A stretch of 64,000 nucleotides of DNA, taken from positions 248,001-312,000 of the forward strand of contig JAOWBW010000358.1 in the NCBI GenBank assembly GCA_026119855.1, given 5' to 3'. Shown piece by piece: positions 1 to 9,604 of this stretch. The position numbers and the translations under genes are program-made. The notes beneath the pieces are model-generated. The model made no database searches. It saw only the letters and a program-made list of their open reading frames with translations, and was not told the DNA's origin. Within the stretch, counting starts at the first letter, position 1; the number at the start of each line of letters is the position of its first letter. Source of the stretch: Campanula takesimana (taxonomy: Eukaryota; Streptophyta; Magnoliopsida; Asterales; Campanulaceae).

Positions 1-201
1 AGCTCTTATTCTCGATCATTGTATTCCTCATCACCGTTACTAATAAAATATCATCTTTGAGGTTTTATGCCGGCGAACAAGTTGTTCAAGGGCTTTCCTC
101 GTTAATTATCGTGTTAATTCTTTTCTTGAATCCTTTACAATTACATTCCATTGTACCCGATATCATTTCATAAAGTTAGATTGCACAATTTGACCAAAAC
201 A
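1..201 (+). repeat. 5' LTR, 3' portion
   Basis: Nearly identical to 3189-3390. It ends in AAAACA directly before the primer-binding-site-like sequence. About 560 bp of the LTR lie upstream of the window. Confidence 0.85.
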
Positions 202-204
202 TTT

Positions 205-220
205 TGGCGCCGTCTTTGGG
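205..220 (+). other. Primer-binding-site-like sequence
   Basis: TGGCGCCGTCTTTGGG lies four bases after the LTR end. Its first ten bases match the tRNA-Asp-type site used by Athila/Tat-like Ty3 elements (compare the perfect copy at 38308); the remainder has diverged. Confidence 0.6.
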
Positions 221-254
221 AAATTTGGTCTTTTAGATTGTTAAGAGATTCAAG

Positions 255-1457
255 ATGAGCAATCCAACAACCGATCAGATTACATCTGGAATTTCAGTTG
301 CAAGTAGGGGCAGATCAGCAATGGGGGCACCTGAAATCCCTTTGGATATCGCCTCCAACTTGACTGCCATGATGCGTGAAGTGAGAAACCAGGTCCAAGT
401 CCAGAATGATACCTCTACCATGCTAATGAATCAAGTGGCCAGGTTGCAGCATGAAGTGACTTCTCTTCGGGGTGGAACGCCGGCGGGACATCAACCCAAC
501 TTGCCTAGCATCTTTCAGTCTGTTGTCCCAAATGCGCCTTCCAACCTGTACTCTCCATATCAACCTAGAAGGCTTGCTTTTGAGGGTGACATTGCTGGAT
601 CATCTGGATTTGGTGGAATTATGCCGGCAACCAGCATGACCAATAGCACAATTGTCAATCATGAGACTGTCACTCCAACTACGACAACATTCGTGACCCC
701 TACAACAGTGGAAACAGGGAGTTTTAACCCTCAATCCGATTTCAATCATTTTAATAATTATCATTTTTCTGCAGCTAACAATGATGCAGGTAGTCTGCTT
801 GGCCGACAAATACAGGAACTAAAAGAATTGGTCATGAGCGTGCCAGGATTGACTCTACCCCATAACCAGGATACTCCAACCCGCTTCAATGAGTCTCACT
901 TCACTCCAGCCATAGCCAACGTGGTCATACCAAAGAAGTTCATTCCGCCCCATATGAAGCCGTATGATGGGACAACTGATCCAGCAGAGCATGTTGCATT
1001 ATATCAGGAGAAGATGGATGTAGTCCATATTCCACCCCAGTACAAGGAAACTTGCTTTTGTAGGGGTTTTGGTTCAACTCTTACAGGGGCAGCTTTGAGA
1101 TGGCTAATCAACCAGCCTTTGGATTCTATCGGATCATATGCTCAACTAATCAACATGTTTACTAATCAGTTTTCATGCAACAGGATGTTTGAGAAGCTGA
1201 CAAGTGATCTTTACAGGGTAGTCCAGCAACCTGATGAACTTCTTAAGGATTACCTGAGCAGGTTCAACAGAGAAGCAGTAGATATCCCCAACTTGGACAC
1301 TGCTACAACAATTGATGCCTTCAGGATAGAACTTAAGAAGGACTCGCCATATTATGATGACTTAGTCATGAAACCATGCAAGAGGCTGGATGAAATCAGA
1401 ACCAGAGCATCTAGATTCATCAGGTTGGAAGAAGATAGGCTCATGCATGATTATTAA
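255..1457 (+). CDS. Gag polyprotein of Ty3-type retrotransposon
   Basis: Uninterrupted 400-residue ORF. Residues about 225-395 have the plant Retrotrans_gag pattern: a basic stretch before PYDGTTDP, then GAALRWLINQP, FTNQFSCNR, the QQPDELLKDYLSRFNREA block and ASRFIRLEEDR. Gag forms the capsid-like particle that packages element RNA. The first 200 residues are low-complexity (rich in N, T, S, P) with a short helical segment near residues 35-70. It ends before any CCHC zinc knuckle, so nucleic-acid binding by the usual finger is absent. The open frame suggests a fairly recent or selected copy. The start chosen is the first ATG 35 bases past the primer site. Confidence 0.8.
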   Translation: MSNPTTDQITSGISVASRGRSAMGAPEIPLDIASNLTAMMREVRNQVQVQNDTSTMLMNQVARLQHEVTSLRGGTPAGHQPNLPSIFQSVVPNAPSNLYSPYQPRRLAFEGDIAGSSGFGGIMPATSMTNSTIVNHETVTPTTTTFVTPTTVETGSFNPQSDFNHFNNYHFSAANNDAGSLLGRQIQELKELVMSVPGLTLPHNQDTPTRFNESHFTPAIANVVIPKKFIPPHMKPYDGTTDPAEHVALYQEKMDVVHIPPQYKETCFCRGFGSTLTGAALRWLINQPLDSIGSYAQLINMFTNQFSCNRMFEKLTSDLYRVVQQPDELLKDYLSRFNREAVDIPNLDTATTIDAFRIELKKDSPYYDDLVMKPCKRLDEIRTRASRFIRLEEDRLMHDY

Positions 1458-1886
1458 TCAATAGGTTAGAAAGGGGGCATGCTGGATGTCAACTATAGAT
1501 GGTACCAAAATTCCTAGAAGTTAGAATGCAGCGCATCTCAAGCTGTACTTCATGTAAGTTATAGCTTGTCAACTTAATTCAGAAAATCAGGTATGCATTT
1601 ATATTGCTTTATTTCAATTATGTTGTTTCAATTTGATTTATCTTCATCAAACATCGACTGACTTAAGCATCGGAGGGGTGTTAGCCAAGCTAACACCCAA
1701 CCCTAACATGTTTCTGCTTTGCGAGGAAACTCAAAGTCCCTATTCAGGTCAAGATATTTACATGTTGATCCAAGTTTTCCAGATGTTACATGTTGATCAG
1801 AGGTGTTACATGCTGATCCAAGTATTCAAAGATGTTCACATGAGTCAGAATTCATGTCCAACAGGAAAAATCAAAGTACAATTCCA

Positions 1887-2015
1887 TCCAAGGTATAAGG
1901 TTTTACACCTTTTAAAGGTTTAAAAGTTTTACACCTTCAAAGGTTTAAAGGTTTTACACCTTTCAAAGGTTTAAAGGTTTTACACCTTTCTTATGTGTTT
2001 AAGGTTTCTACACCT
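1887..2015 (+). repeat. Tandem repeat, about 38 bp, three to four copies
   Basis: Successive units contain AAAGGTTTAAAGGTTTTACACC. They sit in the non-coding spacer downstream of gag and the array ends in a degenerate unit. ACATGTTGATC motifs recur just upstream (1760-1820). Confidence 0.75.
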
Positions 2016-2610
2016 TCGCCCGTGCGCACGATTTTCATGTTTTAGTTAAGTTGTAGGTGGGCCAATGTGTCATGAACATATTGATTACCTTCTTGCACTT
2101 GGCTAAAATTATGAACTCAAGTTGAAATCAATGGTTGTAGCATTTACATGTTACCAAACGAACACAGGGTTTAAAAGATAAACATCTTTTCATAATGATT
2201 CTCAACTTGTAACATCAACATGTTACCAACCATTTCTTACATCGCTACTATTCAATTGTTCCAAAATTATTTTAAGTTGTAAACATCAACATGTTACCCT
2301 TAGAATCCTAACCGTACGACCAATCTATTATCAAAATAGCAAAAATGATCAAACACACTGATCCTAAAACGGGAAACATTCATAAGTTTTAACCATGCTA
2401 TCACAAGACATGGTTCAAACAAAATTGCAACCTAACATGTCCAAACAGACATGTTGCAAACAAATAAAAATTATCTTTAAGACAATCACCAAAATATCCT
2501 ATTCTTCGTCTTTCTCTTTGTTTTTTTGCACGATCAATTGCATCTTGGAGCTTTTATCACCTACATCAACTGTTATGGAAATTTCTTGATTTTCTATGTT
2601 CACTCAATTC

Positions 2611-2625
2611 AAAAAATTTGGGGGC
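2611..2625 (+). other. Polypurine tract
   Basis: AAAAAATTTGGGGGC lies immediately before the 3' LTR start, the expected site for plus-strand DNA priming. Confidence 0.7.
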
Positions 2626-2628
2626 AAT

Positions 2629-3390
2629 TGTTTGGGGTGAAAAATCTCACAGCACTATATCTACATCCTGGAAATAACGACTTGAGTCTACATCCTGACA
2701 TCCTGAGTTGACATTCTGAAGTTACATCTTACATGTTGACTCTACATGTTGACTCAACATGTTGACATGTTGACTTTACATGTTGACTTTTTTACATGTT
2801 GACTTTACATCCTGACGTGACAACCCGAGCCAACGACTTGAACACAGTTAACAGATCCTAGCCATCAGCCTGTTCAAGCATCCTGCATCCTGACATCAGC
2901 AACTTGATTAATCACACGTTTGTTTTGCAGGGTAACGTCTTCCTATTTTTTAGGTAACTCTTACGAAAATTGTGGAGCATGATCAATAACGATTGTGACC
3001 TAATTGAAGACCAAGTCAAGCGAAGAAAGTCTTATTTATCAAAACAAATTCAACTCAACGGAAGGAGATAAAACTTCAACTAACTATCCGAAATTCTTGG
3101 GATAGAGGGGTTATCATCTAGTTTGTTCTCTCATTATAAATAGCTTTACACCATTTGTAATGCACACACGCACTTTTCAGTTCTACTTAGCTCTTATTCT
3201 CGATCATTGTATTCCTCATCACCGTTACTAATAAAATATCATCTTTGAGGTTTTATGCCGGCGAACAAGTTGTTCAAGGGCTTTCCTCGTTAATTATCGT
3301 GTTAGTTCTTTTCTTGAATCCTTTACAATTACATTCCATTGTACCCGATATCATTTCATAAAGTTAGATTGCAAAATTTGACCAAAAACA
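2629..3390 (+). repeat. 3' LTR
   Basis: Begins TGTTTGGGGTG after the polypurine tract and ends AAAAACA. It contains an array of (T)ACATGTTGACT motifs around 2730-2815 and a TATAAATAG promoter-like motif near 3136. Bases from 3189 onward match the window start. Confidence 0.8.
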
Positions 3391-3404
3391 ATTACTATTT
3401 ATTT

Positions 3405-3570
3405 CTCGGAAAATATTCGTAATGTTTAGGAAGATGATGAATGATCTCTATGCAGATTTTTCTAATATTTTTTCCGTGTTTTCTCTAGAAGGGTTTTTCC
3501 TATTATTCATGACTATGTTTGTATTGTGGTTGGTCTTAGCTCTTTGATCATTGATGTTTGATTTTGAAAT
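3405..3570 (+). pseudogene. Jacalin-lectin 3'-UTR fragment (plus-strand lectin, copy 1)
   Basis: This stretch (TTTCTCGGAAAATATTCG through TTGATGTTTGATTTTG) matches 12226-12362, which directly follows a lectin exon, and resembles 42655-42760. No lectin coding sequence is left here; the Ty3-type LTR ends just before it, so the upstream exon was removed or displaced. The spacer 3571-4156 matches 12440-12645 plus 28030-28260 and contains no gene. Confidence 0.6.
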
Positions 3571-3934
3571 TTTGTCGACAAAATTGACTACTCTATTGGA
3601 TTTTTCTTGATATATTTTTCTTTTTTGTACCCATTAGTTTCTTTATGTTGAATTTAGATTCTTACTTGATTCAAAATTCTAAATGAGGAAGATTAAGAGT
3701 AGTGCTATACTAACAGATATTATGATCATTGGAACATAAGGAAAACATAATAAGTATTACAGTTGACTTGTCAAATGTGTGTCACACAAGTTTAAGCGCT
3801 GTAGCTCTCCTTTATCTCAGCGCTTTTTTTTTTTTTCTAGTGTGCAACAAGGTCATATGTGTCTGTCTTCCACTTTGTCTTGCTATTATCAAAACATACC
3901 AAGGCGCACAATTCTTCGTCATAATGGCCGAGTA

Positions 3935-3939
3935 CAAGT
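3935..3939 (+). other. Empty-site counterpart of the 12646-28029 insertion
   Basis: Here GAGTACAAGTACAAC is continuous. In copy 2 the same sequence is split after CAAGT by the large LTR element, with CAAGT repeated on the far side. Confidence 0.85.
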
Positions 3940-4156
3940 ACAACAAAACAATCGCAAGAACATGATAAATTACAAATTACATCAAACATGAAGGCGGAAA
4001 AGTGCAAAATAAATAAGTATGACTTTCAAACACGGACTCCGCAGAGAAATAGAGGGAGTATCTTATTAGGCCTTAATCATCAAACAAGAAAGTTGATACC
4101 ATAACACAATTTCTGATCAAATTTCAGCCAAGGTTCTGATCAAATTTCTGCCGAGA

Positions 4157-5082
4157 TCAATCAGAGTACTCACTATCATTATAAGTAGGCTTGTGACGCT
4201 TATCGGATTCTTCATCTGTGAGTGCACCTAAATTTGTTGCCGGCTTGAAGTAGACCCCAAGTGACATGAGCCCATCTTCGCCATTTTCAGCTACTGTACC
4301 ATAAAATCCATAAAATTGACGGCCTTTTCCCATTTTAAACTGAAATATCGGGTCTTCTTTTCTTGGGTACGGATATTTTTTGCATCCGAATGATCCATAC
4401 CTTAGCTTGTTGGTACATATTATCAACTCAGTTATGCATTGGTCGTAGTCACTGTAATGACCACCGATAGAAGTAACATATTCTGACGGATACTTCAACT
4501 GAACCTGGGTGTATGAATATTAGAGAATTACTTACAAGTCTACATATTATAGTACTCCCTCCATCAGAAAAAGATAATCGCATTTGATTTTTGACGGTCA
4601 ATACAAGTGAACTTTGACCAAACATTATTTCCAATCTAATCCTCCCAATGAAATTCTCATAATAGTTATTGACAATCACTCAATGATTTATCAATAACAA
4701 TTTCCGAAATTTCACTAGGATGATTAGATTGTCAGTAATATATAGTCAAAGTTATCTTGTGTTGATCATCAAATAAGTCAAATGAGACTTCAAGACAGAT
4801 CGAGTACTGCAAAGCATTTGACAAGCAAATTAAGACGAAGTAATTGAGTTTTGCAATTGAATTTCAGAATGTTACCGAATCAAATGCCCATGTTGAAGTA
4901 CTCCCGTGCAGTTCTCCCAAAACCAGCTTCTCTTTCTCAATATACTGGAACTGGATTCCACGGATCCTAGTCTCATCGTGCCAAATGAATATTTGAGCAA
5001 TATCAGTACGACCTTTGTCATCGAACAGTTTCCCACTAAATTCCCCCGCTGGACCAAGTTTTATGATTCCATCTGCATCCAT
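4157..5082 (-). CDS. Jacalin-related lectin, two coding exons (copy A)
   Basis: Exons 5082-4876 and 4504-4157 join across a GT-AG intron to give 184 residues plus stop. The product is a single jacalin domain, a beta-prism fold that binds mannose or galactose sugars. Exon 1 carries KLGPAGEFSGKLFDD and IFIWHDETRIRGIQFQY; exon 2 carries VQLKYPSEYVTSIGG, an RYGSFG loop and GQFYGFYGTVAENG-type strands, ending in a charged tail. The family glycine-rich N-terminal loop is changed to GPAGE. The start ATG is provisional: a TTTCAG acceptor lies five bases upstream, so an earlier exon is likely (see 9605-10364). The intron holds a MITE-like segment. No frameshift or stop breaks the domain, so it may be functional. 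Confidence 0.75.
4555..4804. mobile_element. Possible Stowaway-like MITE in lectin intron
   Basis: Begins CTCCCTCCATCAG after TA and ends before TA in GATCGAGTACTGC. The terminal inverted match is weak beyond the first bases. The equivalent block lies in copy B at about 29310-29560, so any insertion predates the duplication. Confidence 0.35.
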
Positions 5083-5509
5083 TGATGCTGAAATGCAGAG
5101 GAGATGAACTAGAGATTTTGTGAATGTACCTAAAGGCTAAAGAGTACCCACAATCAAACGCGTAAAAAAAGTATTTTACCTTGATTTTCTTGATTAGCTT
5201 CTTTGAATTTTTACCATAATTTATGTCATTCGAAAACTTGTTATTGATTCATCGTTAGGATTGCTATCAACTTACAACTTTTAGAATTGCATATGAATAA
5301 TATGGATAACCGGATTTTCATAAATTATGGTCAAAGTTCAGTTGATTCAACACGAAATTCAAAGCGGACTATCTCTTTCTGGAACACGAATGAGTATAAT
5401 TATTTGAGAATCATAGTTGCCCTAATTCTGATATACATCAGGGTCTCTTTGAGTCCATATTTTGAGATTCAAGATACTGAATTGATTACTGCATAATTTA
5501 GTTTGTGTA

Positions 5510-5686
5510 CTCCCTGCGTCCCAAAATGATTCTCATTTGACATTTTTCATTATCCCAAAAAATTCTTCACATTTCTACAACCTAGGTTTAGAAGTGCCTT
5601 AACAAAACATGACTAGTGAATCAAGTGATCATGTTTTCACAAAGTTTGAATAGTCAAATGTGAAGATCATTTTGGGACGGAGGGAG
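5510..5686. mobile_element. Stowaway (Tc1/mariner-type) MITE
   Basis: 177 bp with inverted ends CTCCCTGCGTCCCAAAATGA / TCATTTTGGGACGGAGGGAG and TA on both sides. An orthologous copy is at 30264-30442, while the related segment at 9420-9430 reads straight through GTATTAAAATAG, an empty site. Confidence 0.85.
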
Positions 5687-5843
5687 TATTAAAATAGCTA
5701 TGATCAACATGAAAAAATAAGGCTTACCCAAGAAATTAAACTGAAATAAAGCAAAATCTTGACAAGGAAAACAAAACTTAGATCAATCAATTCAATCATA
5801 TTGGTAATCAATTAACATCTGAATTCTGTGTAACCAAGCGATG

Positions 5844-6295
5844 TGTTATGTTTTAGGGTTTATTCAATAATTGGGGATGACCGTTACTTTTGGATTGATC
5901 CAGTAACGAAGTCGTTTACCTTTAGTTGCCGATTCATAGTAGTCGTACTTTGTTTTTATACGTTTTCTTTTTAAGTCTTGCTACGTCGTTTAGTGTACTG
6001 ATGGGTTGGTTCCTTGTGACTCGTTACAATGTCGTATAGTGTGTCAAGTATGCTTGTTATATGCTGATCTTTCACCATGGAAATGATAAGCAAAAAATAA
6101 ACAAATTTTCCAAATCTCTCTCTATCCTCTAAATCTGTTTCTTCCCCAAATTTCTCATTTCTATTCTCTTCTCAATCAGTCTGATTCGTACTGAATCCAA
6201 CTATTTCTCTTCTACCCATTCTGATTATTAATTCTAGTCCCAATCTCAGATTCGATAACTCAATTGAATTGGATAAATCAACCCAGTTCATAACA
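5844..6295 (+). repeat. 5' LTR of the MCTP-capturing element
   Basis: TGTTATGTTTTAGGGTTT to GTTCATAACA; the paired copy is 8544-8994. Confidence 0.9.
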
Positions 6296-6296
6296 A

Positions 6297-6312
6297 TTGG
6301 TATCAGAGCCTT
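6297..6312 (+). other. tRNA-Met primer-binding site
   Basis: TTGGTATCAGAGCCTT, complementary to the 3' end of initiator tRNA-Met, starts two bases after the LTR. Confidence 0.85.
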
Positions 6313-6327
6313 CTCGGTCAGGCGAAG

Positions 6328-8241
6328 ATGACGGAATATAAGGGAGATGGTGGCTATTTTCTGGTTGGTGTTAATCCACAAATCCTTCTCGAGCGTCCGC
6401 AAGATAAGAACGAGATAGTATGGTGTGCATCTGCCTTCCTGGAGCGTATAGTCCAGATTAATTCGCTCGTGGAATACTTCGACGAATTCCAGATTGTTAG
6501 ATCTCAGTTGGAGAACATAGCCTCACACATGTGTGAAGAACTGAGTGAAGATTTTTTTTTGGAGCAATTCGTTGCTGGATTGGAAGAAGGAAGGAGGTCT
6601 TATGTCAAATGGCTGCTACCACGTACAGTTGATGATGCTCGGATATATGCAAAACATTATAGAGAGAAGCCATTTGCAAAGTGTTGTCCAGAGGCAACAA
6701 TTGTTACTAAGGTAATTACTGATCCTGTTCATATTATTGACAATTCTGTTAATATTGTTGATAATAACTGTGAAATTGGTATGACAACAATTGATTTTGA
6801 GGCCCAAGTGGAGGAAAATGGTGAGAATGTGGACTGTTATCTGGAAAAAATTAGTTTTCAGATTGGGGTTGGTAATAGTTCAATTTTGGGAGCTATACCT
6901 TATTCAGTTGCACGTATTACTTATGTGATATCCACAATGAATGTTGCTGATATTGGTATTGTGGGGGTTGCTCAAATGGGTGAAAATGGCTTAAATTGCC
7001 TTTCAACAACCTTCAAAGATGCGGAGAAGGAGAAAAATACCAAGAGAGAACATACAACAAGGAGGCACGCCAATTGTTTGATAAAAGTCCCTAGAAAAAT
7101 GACTGAAAAAGTTTTCCAATTAGGCTTTGTTTTTTCTTCAAGGGAGTTGTTGTGGGATCCAGGAGGTTATTGGAAGGATACTGAGCTGGGTTGCCATCTC
7201 AGGGTGCATATTAGTAATGTTGAATCAATGACAATTATATCTAGTGATGATGCTGGTTTTAGTTTTGGAGGATTAGTTTCTGCTCGAATTAAGGTCACCC
7301 CTCGCACTGGAACTGATGTTTCAAGTAATTCGTTCAACAAAGCTGTTGTTATTTTAGGAGATGGGTGTGGTCGTATTTCTGCTCATGCTGCTTATTTTGT
7401 GCACACCCTAGTTCATTTCTGGTTAGTAGATAATGATTTCTCACAGCTGTCTATTAGTGTGTGTAAGACATTTGGTATTTCGGTGCTTATGAGATCAGTT
7501 TTGAGTGAGTTGTTGCTCACTGCTGGGTTGTATGGGGTAGTGAATGTGTTGGTGAAGTATTTGAACTTGATTGGAGGTGCTATGATAAAGAATATTGTGA
7601 GAATATGGTGGTGCTATTTTAATCGACAAGGATTGTATTGCTGTAAGGGAAATTTATTCCAAACTGTTGAAAACAATCTTAGACCAACATCAGAACAGTT
7701 GTGGAGGACCAGCTTTGTTGTACTCGAAGTGGGAATTTTAAATGCTCAAGGTTTTTCTCTGATAAAAATGGAAGATGGAAAGGCAACAACAAGTGCTTAT
7801 TATGTGGCGAAACATACACATAAATGGATCACGACAAGGATGGTTATGGACAGTTTTGAGACCAAGTGGAACGAGCAATATACCTGGAGCTGGGAGGTTT
7901 TCGATCCGGGTAATGTTATAAGTACCGCGGTGTTTAGTGAATGTTATTTGCAAGTTGGTGAGAAGGCTGGTGGAGCGAGAAATTCAAGTATTGAAAATGT
8001 CAGGCTTGACTACTTAAGTCACCAGACCACTCAAATTGCCTCCATGAGCCTTAGCTGCACTGAACCACCATTGAGGAAGGAGGCTGTGGAGTATTTGTTA
8101 GATATGGGTTCTAACATGTGGAGTATAAGAAGAGGCAAAGCCAACCTTGTCAAAATTATGGGAGCCGTGAGAAACTCAATTGGTATTGAAAAATGGTTTG
8201 ACCAGGATGTTATCGGAAGAATCCTATCAGAATTGTCCTGA
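6328..8241 (+). CDS. Chimeric ORF: gag-like N-terminus fused to C2/PRT_C part of an MCTP/FTIP protein
   Basis: A 637-residue open frame starting 15 bases after the primer site. Residues about 35-110 resemble a retrotransposon gag (LVEYFDEFQ, EDFFLEQFVAGLEEG, RTVDDARIYAKHYRE). Residues about 120-460 are not recognised. From about residue 464, LEVGILNAQGF, SAYYVAKHTHKWITTR, DSFETKWNEQYTW and WEVFDPG match the last C2 domain of plant multiple-C2-and-transmembrane proteins (FTIP/QUIRKY family, ER/plasmodesmal tethers). HQTTQIASMSLS..EPPLRKEAVEYLLD and WSIRRGKANLVKIMG match the PRT_C region. About 70-80 residues between the two are missing compared with the family. The frame leaves family homology near 8215 and stops at 8241. 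Whether this protein is made is unknown. Confidence 0.7.
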   Translation: MTEYKGDGGYFLVGVNPQILLERPQDKNEIVWCASAFLERIVQINSLVEYFDEFQIVRSQLENIASHMCEELSEDFFLEQFVAGLEEGRRSYVKWLLPRTVDDARIYAKHYREKPFAKCCPEATIVTKVITDPVHIIDNSVNIVDNNCEIGMTTIDFEAQVEENGENVDCYLEKISFQIGVGNSSILGAIPYSVARITYVISTMNVADIGIVGVAQMGENGLNCLSTTFKDAEKEKNTKREHTTRRHANCLIKVPRKMTEKVFQLGFVFSSRELLWDPGGYWKDTELGCHLRVHISNVESMTIISSDDAGFSFGGLVSARIKVTPRTGTDVSSNSFNKAVVILGDGCGRISAHAAYFVHTLVHFWLVDNDFSQLSISVCKTFGISVLMRSVLSELLLTAGLYGVVNVLVKYLNLIGGAMIKNIVRIWWCYFNRQGLYCCKGNLFQTVENNLRPTSEQLWRTSFVVLEVGILNAQGFSLIKMEDGKATTSAYYVAKHTHKWITTRMVMDSFETKWNEQYTWSWEVFDPGNVISTAVFSECYLQVGEKAGGARNSSIENVRLDYLSHQTTQIASMSLSCTEPPLRKEAVEYLLDMGSNMWSIRRGKANLVKIMGAVRNSIGIEKWFDQDVIGRILSELS

Positions 8242-8530
8242 TTAATATGCTGCTCTCAATGTTGGTTTTGTACCTGGAGCACATTCTCTTCACCATTTCC
8301 CTATACTTCTTCCGGCCTAGTGTTTGGTACAACAAATGGCATCCGTGTAATTCTCATCACGTGGACACTCGTCTCTCTTGTGCTGACATCGTTCATTCTG
8401 ATGAATTTATGAAGAATTTGATATGTTCTCTACTGTTCGCCCTCCTGATAGTGTTTGGATGAGGTTTGATCAGTTCAGGAGTAATGCAGCTAATTTCATC
8501 ATTTCAATCCTTGAGGACAAGGATATTTTC
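7715..8530 (+). pseudogene. Captured MCTP/FTIP gene fragment (C2 domain plus C-terminal membrane region)
   Basis: Homology continues beyond the ORF end in shifted frames. At about 8220-8405 the frame reads NPIRIVLINMLLS, LVLYLEHILFTISLYFF (membrane hairpin), VWYNKWHP and HHVDTRLSCAD, as in the family C-terminus. After a further shift near 8417 it reads TVRPPDSVWMRFDQFRS. There are therefore at least two frameshifts and one internal deletion. No introns interrupt it; many MCTP genes are intronless, so this alone does not prove capture through RNA. The donor locus is not in the window. Confidence 0.75.
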
Positions 8531-8543
8531 AAGGAGTGGGGAA

Positions 8544-8994
8544 TGTTATGTTTTAGAGTTTATTCAATAATTGGGGATGACCGTTACTTTTGGATTGATC
8601 CAGTAACGATGTCGTTTACCTTTAGTTGCCGATTCATAGTAGTCGTACTTTGTTTTTATACGTTTTCTTTTTAAGTCTTGCTATGTCGTTTAGTGTACTG
8701 ATGGGTCGGTTCCTTGTGACTCGTTACGATGTCGTATAGTGTGTCAAGTATGCTTGTTATATGCTGATCTTTCACCATGGAAATGATAAGCAAAAAATAA
8801 ACAAATTTTCCAAATCTCTCTCTATCCTCTAAATCTGTTTCTTCCCCAAATTTCTCATTTCTATTCTCTTCTCAATCAGTCTGATTCATACTGAATCCAA
8901 CTATTTCTCTTCTACCTATTCTGATTATTAATTATAGTCCCAATCTCAGATTCGATAACTCATTGAATTGGGTAAATCAACCCAGTTCATAACA
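8544..8994 (+). repeat. 3' LTR of the MCTP-capturing element
   Basis: Matches 5844-6295 with about ten substitutions and one single-base indel by eye; followed by target duplication CGATG. Confidence 0.9.
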
Positions 8995-9058
8995 CGATGA
9001 CACAGAGAAATCCATCAAACAGTGTGTGTGTGTGAGAGAGAGAGAGACTTACAGTTGA

Positions 9059-9604
9059 GGATGACCGGATTTTCATAAAGTATTTTACCTTGATTTTCTT
9101 GATTAGCTTCTTTGAATTTTTACCATAATTTACGTCATTCGAAAACTTGTTATTGATTCATCATTAGGATTGCTATCAACTACAGTACAACTTTTAGAAT
9201 TGCATATGAATAATATGGATAACCGGATTTTCATAAATTATGGTCAAAGTTCAGTTGATTCAACAAGAAATTCAAAGCGGACTACCTTTTTTCTGGAGCA
9301 CGAATGAGTATAATTAATTGAGAATCATAGTTGCCCCAATTCTGATATACATCAGGGTCTCTTTTGAGTCCATATTTTGAGATTCAAGATATTGAATTGA
9401 TTACTGCATAATTTAGTTTTTGTATTAAAATAGCTATGATCAACATGAAAAAATAAGGCTTACCCACGAAATCAATTTAGGTATTAAACTGAAATAAAGC
9501 AAAATCTTGAAAAGGAAAACAAAACTGAGAAAAAATAAGGCTTACCCACGAAATTAATTCAGGGTCTCTTAGAGAGAGAGAGAGAGAGACTTACACTTGA
9601 GGAT
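9059..9604. repeat. Local duplication of lectin upstream sequence
   Basis: This 0.55-kb block repeats the 5170-5500 and 5690-5790 sequence and is bounded by ACTTACA(G/C)TTGAGGATGA at both edges. Copy 2 lacks it (33395-33412 reads through). It also lacks the Stowaway MITE found at 5510, so it preserves the pre-MITE state. Confidence 0.7.

Larger units (their letters stand above)
1..3390 (+). mobile_element. Non-autonomous Ty3/gypsy-type LTR element, gag only
   Basis: The first 201 bases recur at 3189-3390, so the window opens inside the 5' LTR and the 3' LTR is complete (2629-3390, about 762 bp). Between them lie a primer-binding-site-like TGGCGCCGTC, one gag ORF, tandem repeats and a polypurine tract. 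No protease, reverse transcriptase, RNase H or integrase is visible in the roughly 1.2 kb after gag, so mobilisation would need enzymes from a related element. The 3' boundary abuts lectin 3'-UTR homology, so the element inserted into the lectin cluster. Its target duplication cannot be tested because the left end is outside the window. Confidence 0.8.
5844..8994 (+). mobile_element. Non-autonomous LTR retrotransposon carrying captured MCTP/FTIP gene sequence
   Basis: LTRs 5844-6295 (452 bp) and 8544-8994 (451 bp) begin TGTTATG and end CATAACA. The element is flanked by CGATG at 5839-5843 and 8995-8999, and the undisturbed target is at 33348-33352 in copy 2. A tRNA-Met primer site follows the 5' LTR and a GGAGTGGGGAA purine tract precedes the 3' LTR. 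The 2.25-kb interior has a gag-like start, an unassigned middle and about 0.8 kb of plant C2-domain gene. No pol domains are visible. By eye the LTRs differ at about ten positions. Confidence 0.9.

Noticed and set aside
1..3390. Integrated plant virus (pararetrovirus) sequence
   Set aside because: Paired LTRs, a primer site next to the LTR and a Ty3-type gag identify a retrotransposon; no movement or coat protein region.
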